Below, in pieces: positions 1 to 5,941 of a stretch of 10,316 bases of DNA (within the stretch, counting starts at the first letter, position 1; every line of letters starts with the position of its first letter). The stretch is from CAYZJD01 sp964478455. Lineage in GTDB: Bacteria > Acidobacteriota > Terriglobia > Bryobacterales > Bryobacteraceae. The position numbers and the translations under genes were made by a program. The notes below the pieces were generated by a model, which saw nothing but the letters and a program-made list of their open reading frames with translations, had not been told where the DNA came from and did no database searches. The stretch lies in contig CAYZJD010000148.1 of assembly GCA_964478455.1 (NCBI GenBank), forward strand, positions 1 through 10,316. The letters run 5' to 3'.

Positions 1-58
1 TCCAGCCCGCACAGACTGCGGATTTTGCAAGTACCTCAGGAGACTTACCCCACGTTGG
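1..58. other. Flank downstream of dnaJ, no feature seen
   Basis: This short stretch lies beyond the dnaJ stop codon at the left edge. I see no start codon with a ribosome binding site, no convincing hairpin and no recognisable gene end. The heat-shock operon may continue to the left outside the window. Confidence 0.4.
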
Positions 59-1180
59 CTACATGAAATAGTCCTTCACCTTCTCGAAGAGGCCTCTTTC
101 TTTGGGCTGGTTGTCGGCCGGGAGAACTTCGGCGAGCTGCTGGAACAAGCGGCGCTGGTCGCGGGTCAGGCGCGCCGGGACCTTCACCTCGATGTGAAAG
201 TAGAGATCGCCGCGGCCCGAGCCGCCGAGGCGCGGGACGCCCTTACCGCGCAAGCGGAACTGCGCGCCGTGCTGGGTTCCCTCGGGAATCTTGAGCGTGT
301 CCGTTCCTTCGAGCGTCGGGACCTCAATCTCCGCCCCGAGCGCCGCCTGCGCCACCGTGATCGGGATGGTGCAATGGAGGTCGCTTTCCTGCCGTTCGAA
401 GACGGGATGCTCCTTGACCTTCAGAATGACGTAGAGATCTCCCGGCGTTCCACCGTTGTGACCAGCCTGGCCTTCGTTCTGGACGCGAAGCCGGGTACCG
501 TCATCCACGCCGGCAGGAATCGTCACCTTGAGACGGCGCTCCACCCGGCGGTGACCTTCTCCACGGCACTCGGTGCAAGGGTGGCGGATGATCTGGCCCG
601 CGCCGCCGCACCGGCCGCAGGTCTGACGGATGGTAAGGAAACTCTGCTGGTAGAGGATCTGGCCGCGGCCGTGGCAGTTCGGGCAGGTGGACAGGCCGGC
701 GCCCGGCTCCGCCCCGCGGCCGCCACAGCGCGCGCAAGGCTCAGTGCGGGGGACGAGGATCTCGGCGGTCATGCCGCGGACGGCATCCTCGAAGCTGATC
801 TCGAGGTCGTAGCGAACGTCCTCGCCGCGTCGCGCCCGCGGCCGTCGGCGCCCGCCGCCGCCGAAGAGATCTTCGAACTGGAAACCGAAGAAGTCGCCGA
901 GAATATCGCTGAAATCGGCGAAGACAGAGGGGTCGAACGAAGGAGCAGCCACGCCGCTGAGGCCCTGGTGGCCGTAATGGTCGTAGAGGGAACGCTTCTG
1001 CGGGTCGCTGAGCACGCCGTAGGCCTCGGCGGCCTCCTTGAACATCTCCTCCGCTTCCTTGTTGCCGGGGTTCCGGTCGGGGTGATACTTGAGCGCCGCC
1101 TTGCGGTAAGCGCTCTTCAGCTCCGGCTCGGAGGCGTTCCTGCCCACGCCCAGGATTTCGTAATAGTCCCGCTTGGTCAC
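59..1180 (-). CDS. dnaJ: Chaperone protein DnaJ (Hsp40)
   Basis: DnaJ is the cytoplasmic J-domain co-chaperone. It binds unfolded proteins, passes them to DnaK and stimulates DnaK ATP hydrolysis. The 373-residue product has the full type I layout. A J domain covers residues 4-70 with the HPD motif at 33-35, and a Gly/Phe-rich linker runs about 75-115. A zinc-binding domain has four CxxCxGxG-type repeats (Cys pairs 149/152, 166/169, 188/191, 202/205). The C-terminal substrate-binding domains follow, about 215-340. Length matches the family. The start is GTG (1180-1178), 9 bp after the grpE stop, so translation is probably coupled to grpE. It is the last gene of hrcA-grpE-dnaJ in this window. 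All zinc ligands are present and nothing suggests damage. It could equally carry a dnaJ1/dnaJ2 paralogue name, because Acidobacteria may have several. Confidence 0.97.
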   Translation of the reverse strand: MTKRDYYEILGVGRNASEPELKSAYRKAALKYHPDRNPGNKEAEEMFKEAAEAYGVLSDPQKRSLYDHYGHQGLSGVAAPSFDPSVFADFSDILGDFFGFQFEDLFGGGGRRRPRARRGEDVRYDLEISFEDAVRGMTAEILVPRTEPCARCGGRGAEPGAGLSTCPNCHGRGQILYQQSFLTIRQTCGRCGGAGQIIRHPCTECRGEGHRRVERRLKVTIPAGVDDGTRLRVQNEGQAGHNGGTPGDLYVILKVKEHPVFERQESDLHCTIPITVAQAALGAEIEVPTLEGTDTLKIPEGTQHGAQFRLRGKGVPRLGGSGRGDLYFHIEVKVPARLTRDQRRLFQQLAEVLPADNQPKERGLFEKVKDYFM

Positions 1181-1189
1181 GTGTCCCGA

Positions 1190-1801
1190 TTACTTCCCGC
1201 TCGAGGGAGCGACGGCGACCTTCACCATCGCCGGCCGCAACAGCCTGCCGCGGAAGTTGTAGCCCTTCTGCAACTCGGCCAGGATGGTGTGGTCATCGGT
1301 ATCCGTCGTCTCGACTGTCTCCACCGCGTGGTGGACGTAAGGATCGAACTTTTGGCCCTCGGAGGCGATCGGCTCGAGCCCCAGCTTTCCGAGCGTCTCC
1401 AGGAGACGCTGTTGAATCAGCTCCATCCCCTTGGCGTAGTCCTTGTCGGCGCACTCGACCTTGACGGCGCGCTCGAAGCTGTCCAGGATCTCCAGCAGCG
1501 CGCGCAGCACTTCCATGCCGGCGTACTCGCGGATCTCCGCTTTCTCCCGTTCCACCCGCTTGCGAAGGTTCTCAAAGTCTGCTTGCCGGCGGAGAAGGCG
1601 ATCGCGAACCAATGCATTCTCGGCGGCCAACTGGTCCCGCTCTGCGGCCAGCGCGGCCAGTTGCGCAATTGGGTCAGCCGCCCCGGCCTCGACGGCCTCG
1701 GCGGTCACCGTTGCGTCCTCTTGATTGACGGCGCCGGCGGCCGCCGGTTCGCCATTCTGCTCGGCAGAGCTGGCGACCGTCTGCACATTCTCATCACTCA
1801 T
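1190..1801 (-). CDS. grpE: Nucleotide exchange factor GrpE
   Basis: GrpE releases ADP from DnaK and so resets the DnaK-DnaJ chaperone cycle in the cytoplasm. The 203-residue product begins with an acidic, low-complexity, probably disordered tail (about 1-42). A long helical coiled-coil segment rich in Leu/Glu/Arg follows (about 44-100), as in the GrpE dimer stalk. The C-terminal beta domain carries the GrpE signature between about 151 and 196, including FDPYVHHAV and the GYNFRGRLLRPAMVKV end. Length is usual. The ATG start at 1801 lies 72 bp after the hrcA stop, and only a weak GGAA is seen upstream. It sits between hrcA and dnaJ in the same direction, so the three genes are very likely co-transcribed and repressed by HrcA. 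This last point is inferred from the family, since no CIRCE operator is visible here. Confidence 0.96.
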   Translation of the reverse strand: MSDENVQTVASSAEQNGEPAAAGAVNQEDATVTAEAVEAGAADPIAQLAALAAERDQLAAENALVRDRLLRRQADFENLRKRVEREKAEIREYAGMEVLRALLEILDSFERAVKVECADKDYAKGMELIQQRLLETLGKLGLEPIASEGQKFDPYVHHAVETVETTDTDDHTILAELQKGYNFRGRLLRPAMVKVAVAPSSGK

Positions 1802-1873
1802 AGCTTCATGTTCCAGATTAACAAAGCGGCGTTGGAGGCAGTCCGGCGGACCGGTTCGCGCCGTTAGCGAGGG

Positions 1874-2899
1874 TCACGACGGAAGGCTCTGCAAGGTGCG
1901 GCCCACCAGGGCGACCGCCGCCATCACTTTCTCGTAGTGCATCCGCATCGGCCCGAGCACGGCGATTTTCGCCGTCATGCCGCCGGCTGTGGGCACTACA
2001 ATGCCGATGAGCGACAGCTCTTTCATGGCCGGATCGACTTCCCCCAGACCAACCTGTGCGTGCACGGCGCCCTCGGCCGACTCGAGGAAGCGATCGAGGA
2101 TTTGCAGGATGCGCCGCTTCTCCTCGAGTGCCCGCAGCAACCGGCGCATGCTCTCCCACGTCAGATGGAGATCGAGGGCGAAAAGGTTCGCAGCGCCCTC
2201 GAGGTGGACTTCGGGATCGAACTCGATATCGAGAAAGCCCCGGCTGTGGAGCATTCGCAGGCGCCCCAGCAAGGCGTCGTAGTAGGCGCTCTCCAACTCC
2301 AGGCGGCGCTGCAACTCGCGCCGCGCCTCCGCCAGCATCCAACCGCTGAAGTGATAGTTCAAGTAGTTGCGGATCGAAGCCAGTTCGTCCGCCGTCAGGC
2401 TCTCCTCCAGCGTGATCACCCGGTTGTGCACCGCGCTGCCGGCCGTGACGACAACAACCAGCACGCGCCGGTCCGCGAGCGGCAATAGCTCGACGCAATT
2501 GAGTACCTGGCTGGATGCCGGAATCGCCGCCGCGATACCCACGTTACGGGTCAACTCGGTGAGCAGGTGGGACGTGCGCTCGACGCTGCCCGCCCCTTCG
2601 TATTCCGTGCGCAGCCGTTCGATTTCCGACGACGAGGGCTTCGGAACCGGCAGGTCCCGCACGAACTCCCGGAAGGCTTTCTCGGTGGGCACGCGTCCGG
2701 CGGACGTGTGCGGCTGCGACAGATATCCCTCCTCGCACAGTTCCGCCATCACGTTGCGAACCGAGGCGGCGCTCAGCCACGTCTGCCGCCGCCCGGCGAT
2801 CGCCTTCGACGCCACCGGTTCGCCAGTATCGATGTATGCCCTTACGACGGAGCGGAGTATCTGCGCTTTCCGCGCCGTCAATACTGCCTCGCGCAACAT
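1874..2899 (-). CDS. hrcA: Heat-inducible transcription repressor HrcA
   Basis: HrcA is a homodimeric repressor of class I heat-shock genes that normally binds the CIRCE inverted repeat and is kept active by GroEL. The 341-residue product has the N-terminal winged helix (about 8-80), with TGEPVASKAI at 25-34. The strongly conserved block from SAASVRNVMAELCEEGYL to PHTSAGRVPTEKAFREFV follows (43-80). The family's GAANL (235-239) and a GPMRMHYEKVMAAV block (316-329) lie in the C-terminal dimer and GAF-like regions. Length is usual. The ATG at 2899 has a GAGG only 1 nt away. An in-frame TTG at 2881, 5 nt after a GAGG, would give a product starting at Met-Thr-Ala-Arg-Lys, which fits family N-termini equally well, so the start is uncertain. 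It leads the grpE-dnaJ cluster. No CIRCE motif (TTAGCACTC-N9-GAGTGCTAA) is visible in 2900-3060. Confidence 0.95.
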   Translation of the reverse strand: MLREAVLTARKAQILRSVVRAYIDTGEPVASKAIAGRRQTWLSAASVRNVMAELCEEGYLSQPHTSAGRVPTEKAFREFVRDLPVPKPSSSEIERLRTEYEGAGSVERTSHLLTELTRNVGIAAAIPASSQVLNCVELLPLADRRVLVVVVTAGSAVHNRVITLEESLTADELASIRNYLNYHFSGWMLAEARRELQRRLELESAYYDALLGRLRMLHSRGFLDIEFDPEVHLEGAANLFALDLHLTWESMRRLLRALEEKRRILQILDRFLESAEGAVHAQVGLGEVDPAMKELSLIGIVVPTAGGMTAKIAVLGPMRMHYEKVMAAVALVGRTLQSLPS

Positions 2900-2930
2900 G
2901 CCTCGGAGCGAGGGTCAACCCCCATCCCGT

Positions 2931-2936
2931 ATTCTA
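2931..2936 (-). promoter_or_regulatory. Possible -10 box for hrcA
   Basis: On the minus strand this reads TAGAAT, close to the TATAAT consensus, and lies 32 bp upstream of the hrcA ATG, just outside the left arm of the palindromic repeat. No good -35 hexamer is found 16-18 bp further up, where the sequence belongs to the repeat arm. This is a weak prediction from sequence only. Confidence 0.25.
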
Positions 2937-2939
2937 ACG

Positions 2940-3036
2940 AAAAGGGGTCAGCCTGATCTGCGCCATTTTCTCCCGGAAAAACGGGGCGGTTTGCTTCGCC
3001 CGCCGGAAAATGGGGCAGATCAGGCTGACCCCTTTT
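2940..3036. repeat. Palindromic intergenic element (REP/MITE-like)
   Basis: Two 31-bp arms (2940-2970 and 3006-3036) are reverse complements with a single mismatch, separated by 35 nt. The left arm reads AAAAGGGGTCAGCCTGATCT at its outer end and closes with CATTTTC. The centre has its own small stem, GGGCG at 2984-2988 against CGCCC at 2997-3001. As single strand the whole 97 nt would fold into one long hairpin. From memory, similar GGGGTCAGnCTGAT arms recur in many Acidobacteria and related genomes and resemble non-autonomous elements mobilised by REP-associated (Y1/HUH) transposases, but no transposase is present here and I could not search for copies. It occupies the divergent gap between hrcA and the membrane protein gene. 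A bidirectional terminator is unlikely, because both neighbouring genes point away from it. Confidence 0.85.
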
Positions 3037-3042
3037 TGGGGA

Positions 3043-3048
3043 TACAAT
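3043..3048 (+). promoter_or_regulatory. Possible -10 box for the plus-strand membrane gene
   Basis: TACAAT lies 6 bp outside the right arm of the palindromic repeat and 57 bp before the proposed TTG start at 3106. It matches the -10 consensus at five of six positions. The region 16-18 bp upstream is inside the repeat arm and has no good -35 hexamer. The assignment is tentative. Confidence 0.3.
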
Positions 3049-3092
3049 AGCGGATTCGAATCCATCACGCGGGCAAGATGGAACCCGCCCCC

Positions 3093-3098
3093 GAGGAG
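3093..3098 (+). promoter_or_regulatory. Ribosome binding site fixing a TTG start
   Basis: GAGGAG lies 7 nt before an in-frame TTG at 3106. This is the only strong Shine-Dalgarno sequence near the start of the following open frame and argues against the upstream ATG at 3010, which falls inside the palindromic repeat arm. Confidence 0.6.
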
Positions 3099-3105
3099 TT
3101 TGTGC

Positions 3106-3516
3106 TTGGCTCTTGTTCGTAACGTCCTCTCTCTTTATGCCCTCGTGTTTCACGCGCTGTTTGCGCTGTTCCTGGCCGCGCTGGCGGTGGTCGCGCTGGC
3201 GAGCGGCGCCGAGAGCTTCTGGTTCGAGATCCTCCCGTGGTCCGGCAAGACCCTGGCCTACTGGCTGCTCGGTCTCGCGGCCGCTGGAGTCCTGCTGGTG
3301 ACGCTGGCGGCCAAAGGTAAGCTGCGCGGTTTGTTTTTCTTGTGGAGCCTCGCGGTCCTGGCCCTCATCGCGCGCGGCTTCTTCTTTTCCTCCTACGCGT
3401 TCACCCCCGGCACGGACCAGTTGCGAAACGCGCTGCTGATCGTCGCCGGAGCGCTGCTGGCCGCCGCCGGCGCACGGCTCGGAGCACGCAAGAAGCGGCC
3501 TGAACGGCTGGTGTGA
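3106..3516 (+). CDS. Small four-helix integral membrane protein, unknown function
   Basis: I do not recognise a family. From the TTG start the product is about 136 residues and almost wholly hydrophobic. Four likely membrane helices can be seen: about 5-30 (LYALVFHALFALFLAALAVV), about 43-65, about 70-92 (LFFLWSLAVLALIARGFFF) and about 103-125. The C-terminal tail is short and basic (GARKKRPERLV). The positive tail suggests that the C-terminus faces the cytoplasm. The open frame extends upstream to an ATG at 3010, but that would encode part of the intergenic repeat, and GAGGAG points to TTG 3106. It is the first plus-strand gene after the divergent region, 84 bp or more before the beta-barrel gene, so the two may share a transcript. 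The function cannot be inferred. A DoxX-like or other small membrane family is possible, but no diagnostic motif was found. Confidence 0.7.
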   Translation: MALVRNVLSLYALVFHALFALFLAALAVVALASGAESFWFEILPWSGKTLAYWLLGLAAAGVLLVTLAAKGKLRGLFFLWSLAVLALIARGFFFSSYAFTPGTDQLRNALLIVAGALLAAAGARLGARKKRPERLV

Positions 3517-3570
3517 AAGCACGGCGCCGGCCGAGGGTTCCCCGCTTGCCTGACAAACCGCGCGATAATC

Positions 3571-3589
3571 GAGGTTGAACCGCAACCTC
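3571..3589 (+). other. Hairpin in the leader of the beta-barrel gene
   Basis: GAGGTTG (3571-3577) and CAACCTC (3583-3589) form a perfect 7-bp stem with a 5-nt loop, ending 11 nt before the ATG at 3601. A GATAAT hexamer (3564-3569) stands directly before it and could be a -10 box, without a good -35. No T-run follows the stem, so it is not an intrinsic terminator. A role in translation or mRNA stability, or chance, is possible. Confidence 0.4.
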
Positions 3590-3618
3590 CGGCGTCCACA
3601 ATGCGTCTGAAGGGCAGA

Positions 3619-4236
3619 ATGAAAACGTTGCTTGTGCTGGCGGCGGCAACGCCGCTGGTGGCGCAGTCGTGGTACCCGCGCCACAACATCCACGTCGGCG
3701 GCGGCGCGGGACTGCCTGGCGAGGACCTCACTGGATTGTTCGCCGACCGGCCGTGCCTCTCGGTCGGCTATGGCTACCGGTTCCATCGCAACTTCCAGAT
3801 TGATGTCGGATTGGACACGGTTTTCGGCGCCGCCGGCATTCGCGACTGGTTGCCGACCGAATGGGGATACCTCCGCATCAAGGACTACCAGTTCTTCCTG
3901 CCGTACGGCGGGCGGGCGATCATTCCCATTGGCAGCGGACGCGTGTTGCTCTCGGGCGGCGGCGGGGGCACCTACATGCGGTACACGGAGCGGATCCGCC
4001 AGCCGAGCAGCTACTACACCTTCGAATGCCCGGTCTGCCGCGCGCGCGACGGCTGGGGGTATTACGGCCTGCTCGGCCTGAATGTGGCGATCGACGGAGC
4101 CCGGCACTTTTGGGTGGGCACCACCACTAAGGTCTACCGCGGCCACACCGAGGGGGACCCGCTCGGAGATGTGCCCGGCCTGCGAACCCGCGATCGCTGG
4201 GTGACCGTGTTCGGCCACGTCGGCGTGGGGTTCTAG
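3619..4236 (+). CDS. Predicted outer-membrane beta-barrel protein
   Basis: No named family is recognised. From ATG 3619 the product has 205 residues. It opens with a signal peptide (MKTLLVLAAATPLVAQ, cleavage near residues 15-17), then alternating hydrophobic/polar stretches rich in Gly and aromatics, such as LSVGYGYRFHRNFQIDVGLD and WVGTTTKVYRG, which are typical of transmembrane beta strands. The protein ends in VFGHVGVGF. A terminal Phe preceded by alternating hydrophobics is the usual signal for insertion by the BAM complex. An ATG at 3601 would add six residues (MRLKGR). I prefer 3619 because GAAGGG lies 4 nt upstream, whereas 3601 has no Shine-Dalgarno. Odd detail: a CPVC pair (residues 137-140) sits in a probable loop, which could form a disulfide or bind metal. 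It follows the membrane protein gene and converges on the gene ending at 4268. An outer-membrane location is likely, and the function is unknown. Confidence 0.8.
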   Translation: MKTLLVLAAATPLVAQSWYPRHNIHVGGGAGLPGEDLTGLFADRPCLSVGYGYRFHRNFQIDVGLDTVFGAAGIRDWLPTEWGYLRIKDYQFFLPYGGRAIIPIGSGRVLLSGGGGGTYMRYTERIRQPSSYYTFECPVCRARDGWGYYGLLGLNVAIDGARHFWVGTTTKVYRGHTEGDPLGDVPGLRTRDRWVTVFGHVGVGF

Positions 4237-4267
4237 CCGGAGCGTCGCCGGGCCGCCGTAGCTGCGG

Positions 4268-5062
4268 TCAGCGCGGGGTCGGCAATCGGGGTGCAGTGTC
4301 GCCAAGGCCGGCGTACGTTTCCTTGACCTGGACGACCTTGTTCCCGTCGAAAGTAACGAAGGTGATCTTGCCGGGCGGCTCGCCGTAGACCCAATCCTCA
4401 AGTTCGATGCCGTCCTTCACCTCGCGCACTTTGTGCCGCGGCCGGCCAAGAGCGAGCAGTACTTGCTCTTTATCCATGCCCTCGACCGCTTTCTTTTCTT
4501 TCACAGCCTTCTGGATCTCGGGCGGCAGCGACTCCACGTACTGCTCGGTGGCGCTGCGGAAGTTGAAGTCGAGGAGGGGCGCAAGCAGCTTTTTCACTTC
4601 GGCCGCTTTGATCGGGGGAACACGCCCCGCAAACAGCAAAGCCAGGCTCGTCCCGCTGGGCGCGACCGAGTAGCCGCCGCCGCTGATGGGCGCGGTGCGG
4701 GTGCCGACGCCGACCTGAATCCCCTCGTACCATTTGCGGCCGCCTTTCATGCCGCCGTTGATCTCAAACACGATGCGGTCGTCTTCGATGGAAACCTTGG
4801 TGAGTTTGACAAGATCGCCGGCGCGCGCCGCCGGACCGAACTCGCGGCCGATATCCGTCCACTGCTGCTTGTCATAGGAGCCGTCGCTCGAAAACAGGAG
4901 CGGCTTCTTCGAGCGCGGCAGCACGACCTTCGCAGTCGCCAGCTCCGCCGTCAGGCCGCGGAGCAATTCGATGCGGTCCTCGGTCGTGAGTTTCTTTTCC
5001 TCGGCCGCGGCCGGACAGATCGGCAGCATGGCTGCGGCGAGCAGTACCATTCCGGGCCGCAT
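4268..5062 (-). CDS. Secreted protein with BamE/SmpA-like C-terminal domain
   Basis: The 264-residue product begins with a signal peptide (MRPGMVLLAAAMLPICPAAA, cleavage probably after Ala20). Cys16 lacks a proper lipobox, so lipidation is doubtful. The middle (about 25-185) has no family I recognise. It contains alternating beta-like segments and a Gly-rich part around 103-137. Residues about 193-252 (GMDKEQVLLALGRPRHKV, then WVYGEPPGKITFVTFDGNKV) resemble the BamE/SmpA/OmlA fold, where a 'G-M-t-x-x-q-V-x-x-x-l-G-x-P' helix is followed by a Trp/Tyr strand. The protein is therefore probably periplasmic. Start: GGAGG (5069-5073) is 6 nt before ATG 5062, and only 1 bp separates this gene from the stop of the protease gene upstream, so the two are translationally coupled. 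True BamE is shorter and a lipoprotein, so this is not simply bamE. It is likely the last gene of the minus-strand run. Confidence 0.75.
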   Translation of the reverse strand: MRPGMVLLAAAMLPICPAAAEEKKLTTEDRIELLRGLTAELATAKVVLPRSKKPLLFSSDGSYDKQQWTDIGREFGPAARAGDLVKLTKVSIEDDRIVFEINGGMKGGRKWYEGIQVGVGTRTAPISGGGYSVAPSGTSLALLFAGRVPPIKAAEVKKLLAPLLDFNFRSATEQYVESLPPEIQKAVKEKKAVEGMDKEQVLLALGRPRHKVREVKDGIELEDWVYGEPPGKITFVTFDGNKVVQVKETYAGLGDTAPRLPTPR

Positions 5063-5063
5063 T

Positions 5064-5906
5064 TCATGCCTCCGGACGGGGACGCACCAGGAACGGGACG
5101 TGCCGTTGGATCGGCGCCTTCCAGAGGAACAGAAAGAGCAGGACGAGAACGGCGCAGGTCAGCAAGCCGCCCTCCGGCCCGTAGTCCCCTCCACTCCACA
5201 GGGGCCCGATCTTCCACCGCATCGCGTGCCCCGCCAAGTCCATTGTAAATCCGCTCAGCTTGACGCCGAACAGCGGCAGCGTCCAGTTCCAGCCGAAGTG
5301 CAGGCCGATGGGCAGCCAGAGGTCGCCGCTGCGAAGAAAAGCGAGGCCGAGCAGCACACCCCAAAGCCCGGTGTTCACCAGGCCCAGCGTGGACACACTG
5401 AGGTTCTCGGTGTGCGCGAAGGCGAAGAGCACGCTCACGGGCAGGATGGTGGCGTAAGGGCCGAGGACCCCGAGCAGGACCTGGAAGCCGTAGCCGCGGA
5501 ACATCATCTCTTCTCCGGCGGCGCCGAACAGCAACGCTCCCGACACGAACAGCAGCGTGCGCCAGTGAGGGTCGGACCCCGGGACCGGCTGAAACTCCGC
5601 AAGACCCGCGGCGAGCGGGACCACGACGATCAGGGCGGCGGCCCCAATGCCGCCGGCGAGGCCCAGCAGCAGATTGCGGACGGAGCCGGGCGTCCAGGTG
5701 AGCCCGATGTTGGCCAGGTGCGTACGCTCGAAGACCCACATCGAGAAGGCATTCGCCAGCAGAGCGGCAAGAAACACGCCGAGCGCGCTTGAGATAAGGT
5801 AGCCGCCGGCAAATGAGAGAACCCAGCTAAAGACCATCAGGCCGAGCAAGACGAACAGTGTGTAGACGCCGACTCTGACAGCGGTCCCTGAAAGGCGGCT
5901 TGGCAT
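5064..5906 (-). CDS. CPBP family intramembrane glutamic endopeptidase (CAAX/Abi)
   Basis: The 280-residue polytopic membrane protein has about seven to eight hydrophobic helices. It carries the family's catalytic motifs: EExxxR at 132-137 (EEMMFR, in GAAGEEMMFRGYGF), FxxxH at 161-165 (FAFAH) and HxxxN at 203-207 (HFGWN). In this family (Rce1, CPBP/Abi) the Glu and His residues form the active site within the membrane. Bacterial members process or scaffold prenylated or membrane proteins, and some act in bacteriocin immunity. No bacteriocin precursor is seen nearby, so that role is not supported. The ATG at 5906 has only a weak ribosome binding site. It lies 35 bp after the GHMP kinase stop, and its own stop is 1 bp before the BamE-like gene, so the three are probably one transcript. 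All catalytic residues are present, so activity is likely; the substrate is unknown. Confidence 0.92.
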   Translation of the reverse strand: MPSRLSGTAVRVGVYTLFVLLGLMVFSWVLSFAGGYLISSALGVFLAALLANAFSMWVFERTHLANIGLTWTPGSVRNLLLGLAGGIGAAALIVVVPLAAGLAEFQPVPGSDPHWRTLLFVSGALLFGAAGEEMMFRGYGFQVLLGVLGPYATILPVSVLFAFAHTENLSVSTLGLVNTGLWGVLLGLAFLRSGDLWLPIGLHFGWNWTLPLFGVKLSGFTMDLAGHAMRWKIGPLWSGGDYGPEGGLLTCAVLVLLFLFLWKAPIQRHVPFLVRPRPEA

Positions 5907-5941
5907 AGCAACACTCGGCCGGACGGCGGGCGCCGGCGTCC

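Noticed and set aside
194..1867. A 557-codon open frame on the plus strand across dnaJ and grpE
   Set aside because: It is antisense to two firmly identified genes. Its translation is low in motif content, rich in Arg/Ala/Leu, and has no domain. Such long shadows are expected in GC-rich DNA.
2940..3036. The inverted repeat as a bidirectional intrinsic terminator (T-run at the right arm)
   Set aside because: Both adjacent genes point away from the element, so there is no transcript for it to end. The T-run is part of the repeat arm itself.
2940..3036. The inverted repeat as a CRISPR or phage attachment site
   Set aside because: There are only two inverted arms, no direct-repeat series, no cas genes and no integrase in the window.
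3546..3569. A sigma-70 promoter TTGCCT...GATAAT before the beta-barrel gene
   Set aside because: The two boxes are only 12 bp apart, too close for a normal promoter; only the GATAAT is mentioned as a weak possibility.
4237..4267. Terminator between the convergent beta-barrel and BamE-like genes
   Set aside because: The 31-bp gap is GC-rich with only short imperfect stems and no T-run in either direction.
2878..4401. A 507-codon open frame on the minus strand opposite the membrane and beta-barrel genes
   Set aside because: Its product is rich in Arg/Gln/Ala/Pro with no hydrophobic core or motif, and it reads through the palindromic repeat. The plus-strand frames have a signal peptide, membrane helices and ribosome binding sites instead.
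5064..5906. The CPBP protease as part of a bacteriocin or phage-defence (Abi) system
   Set aside because: No bacteriocin precursor, transporter or toxin gene lies nearby. The old Abi name of the family is not evidence of defence.
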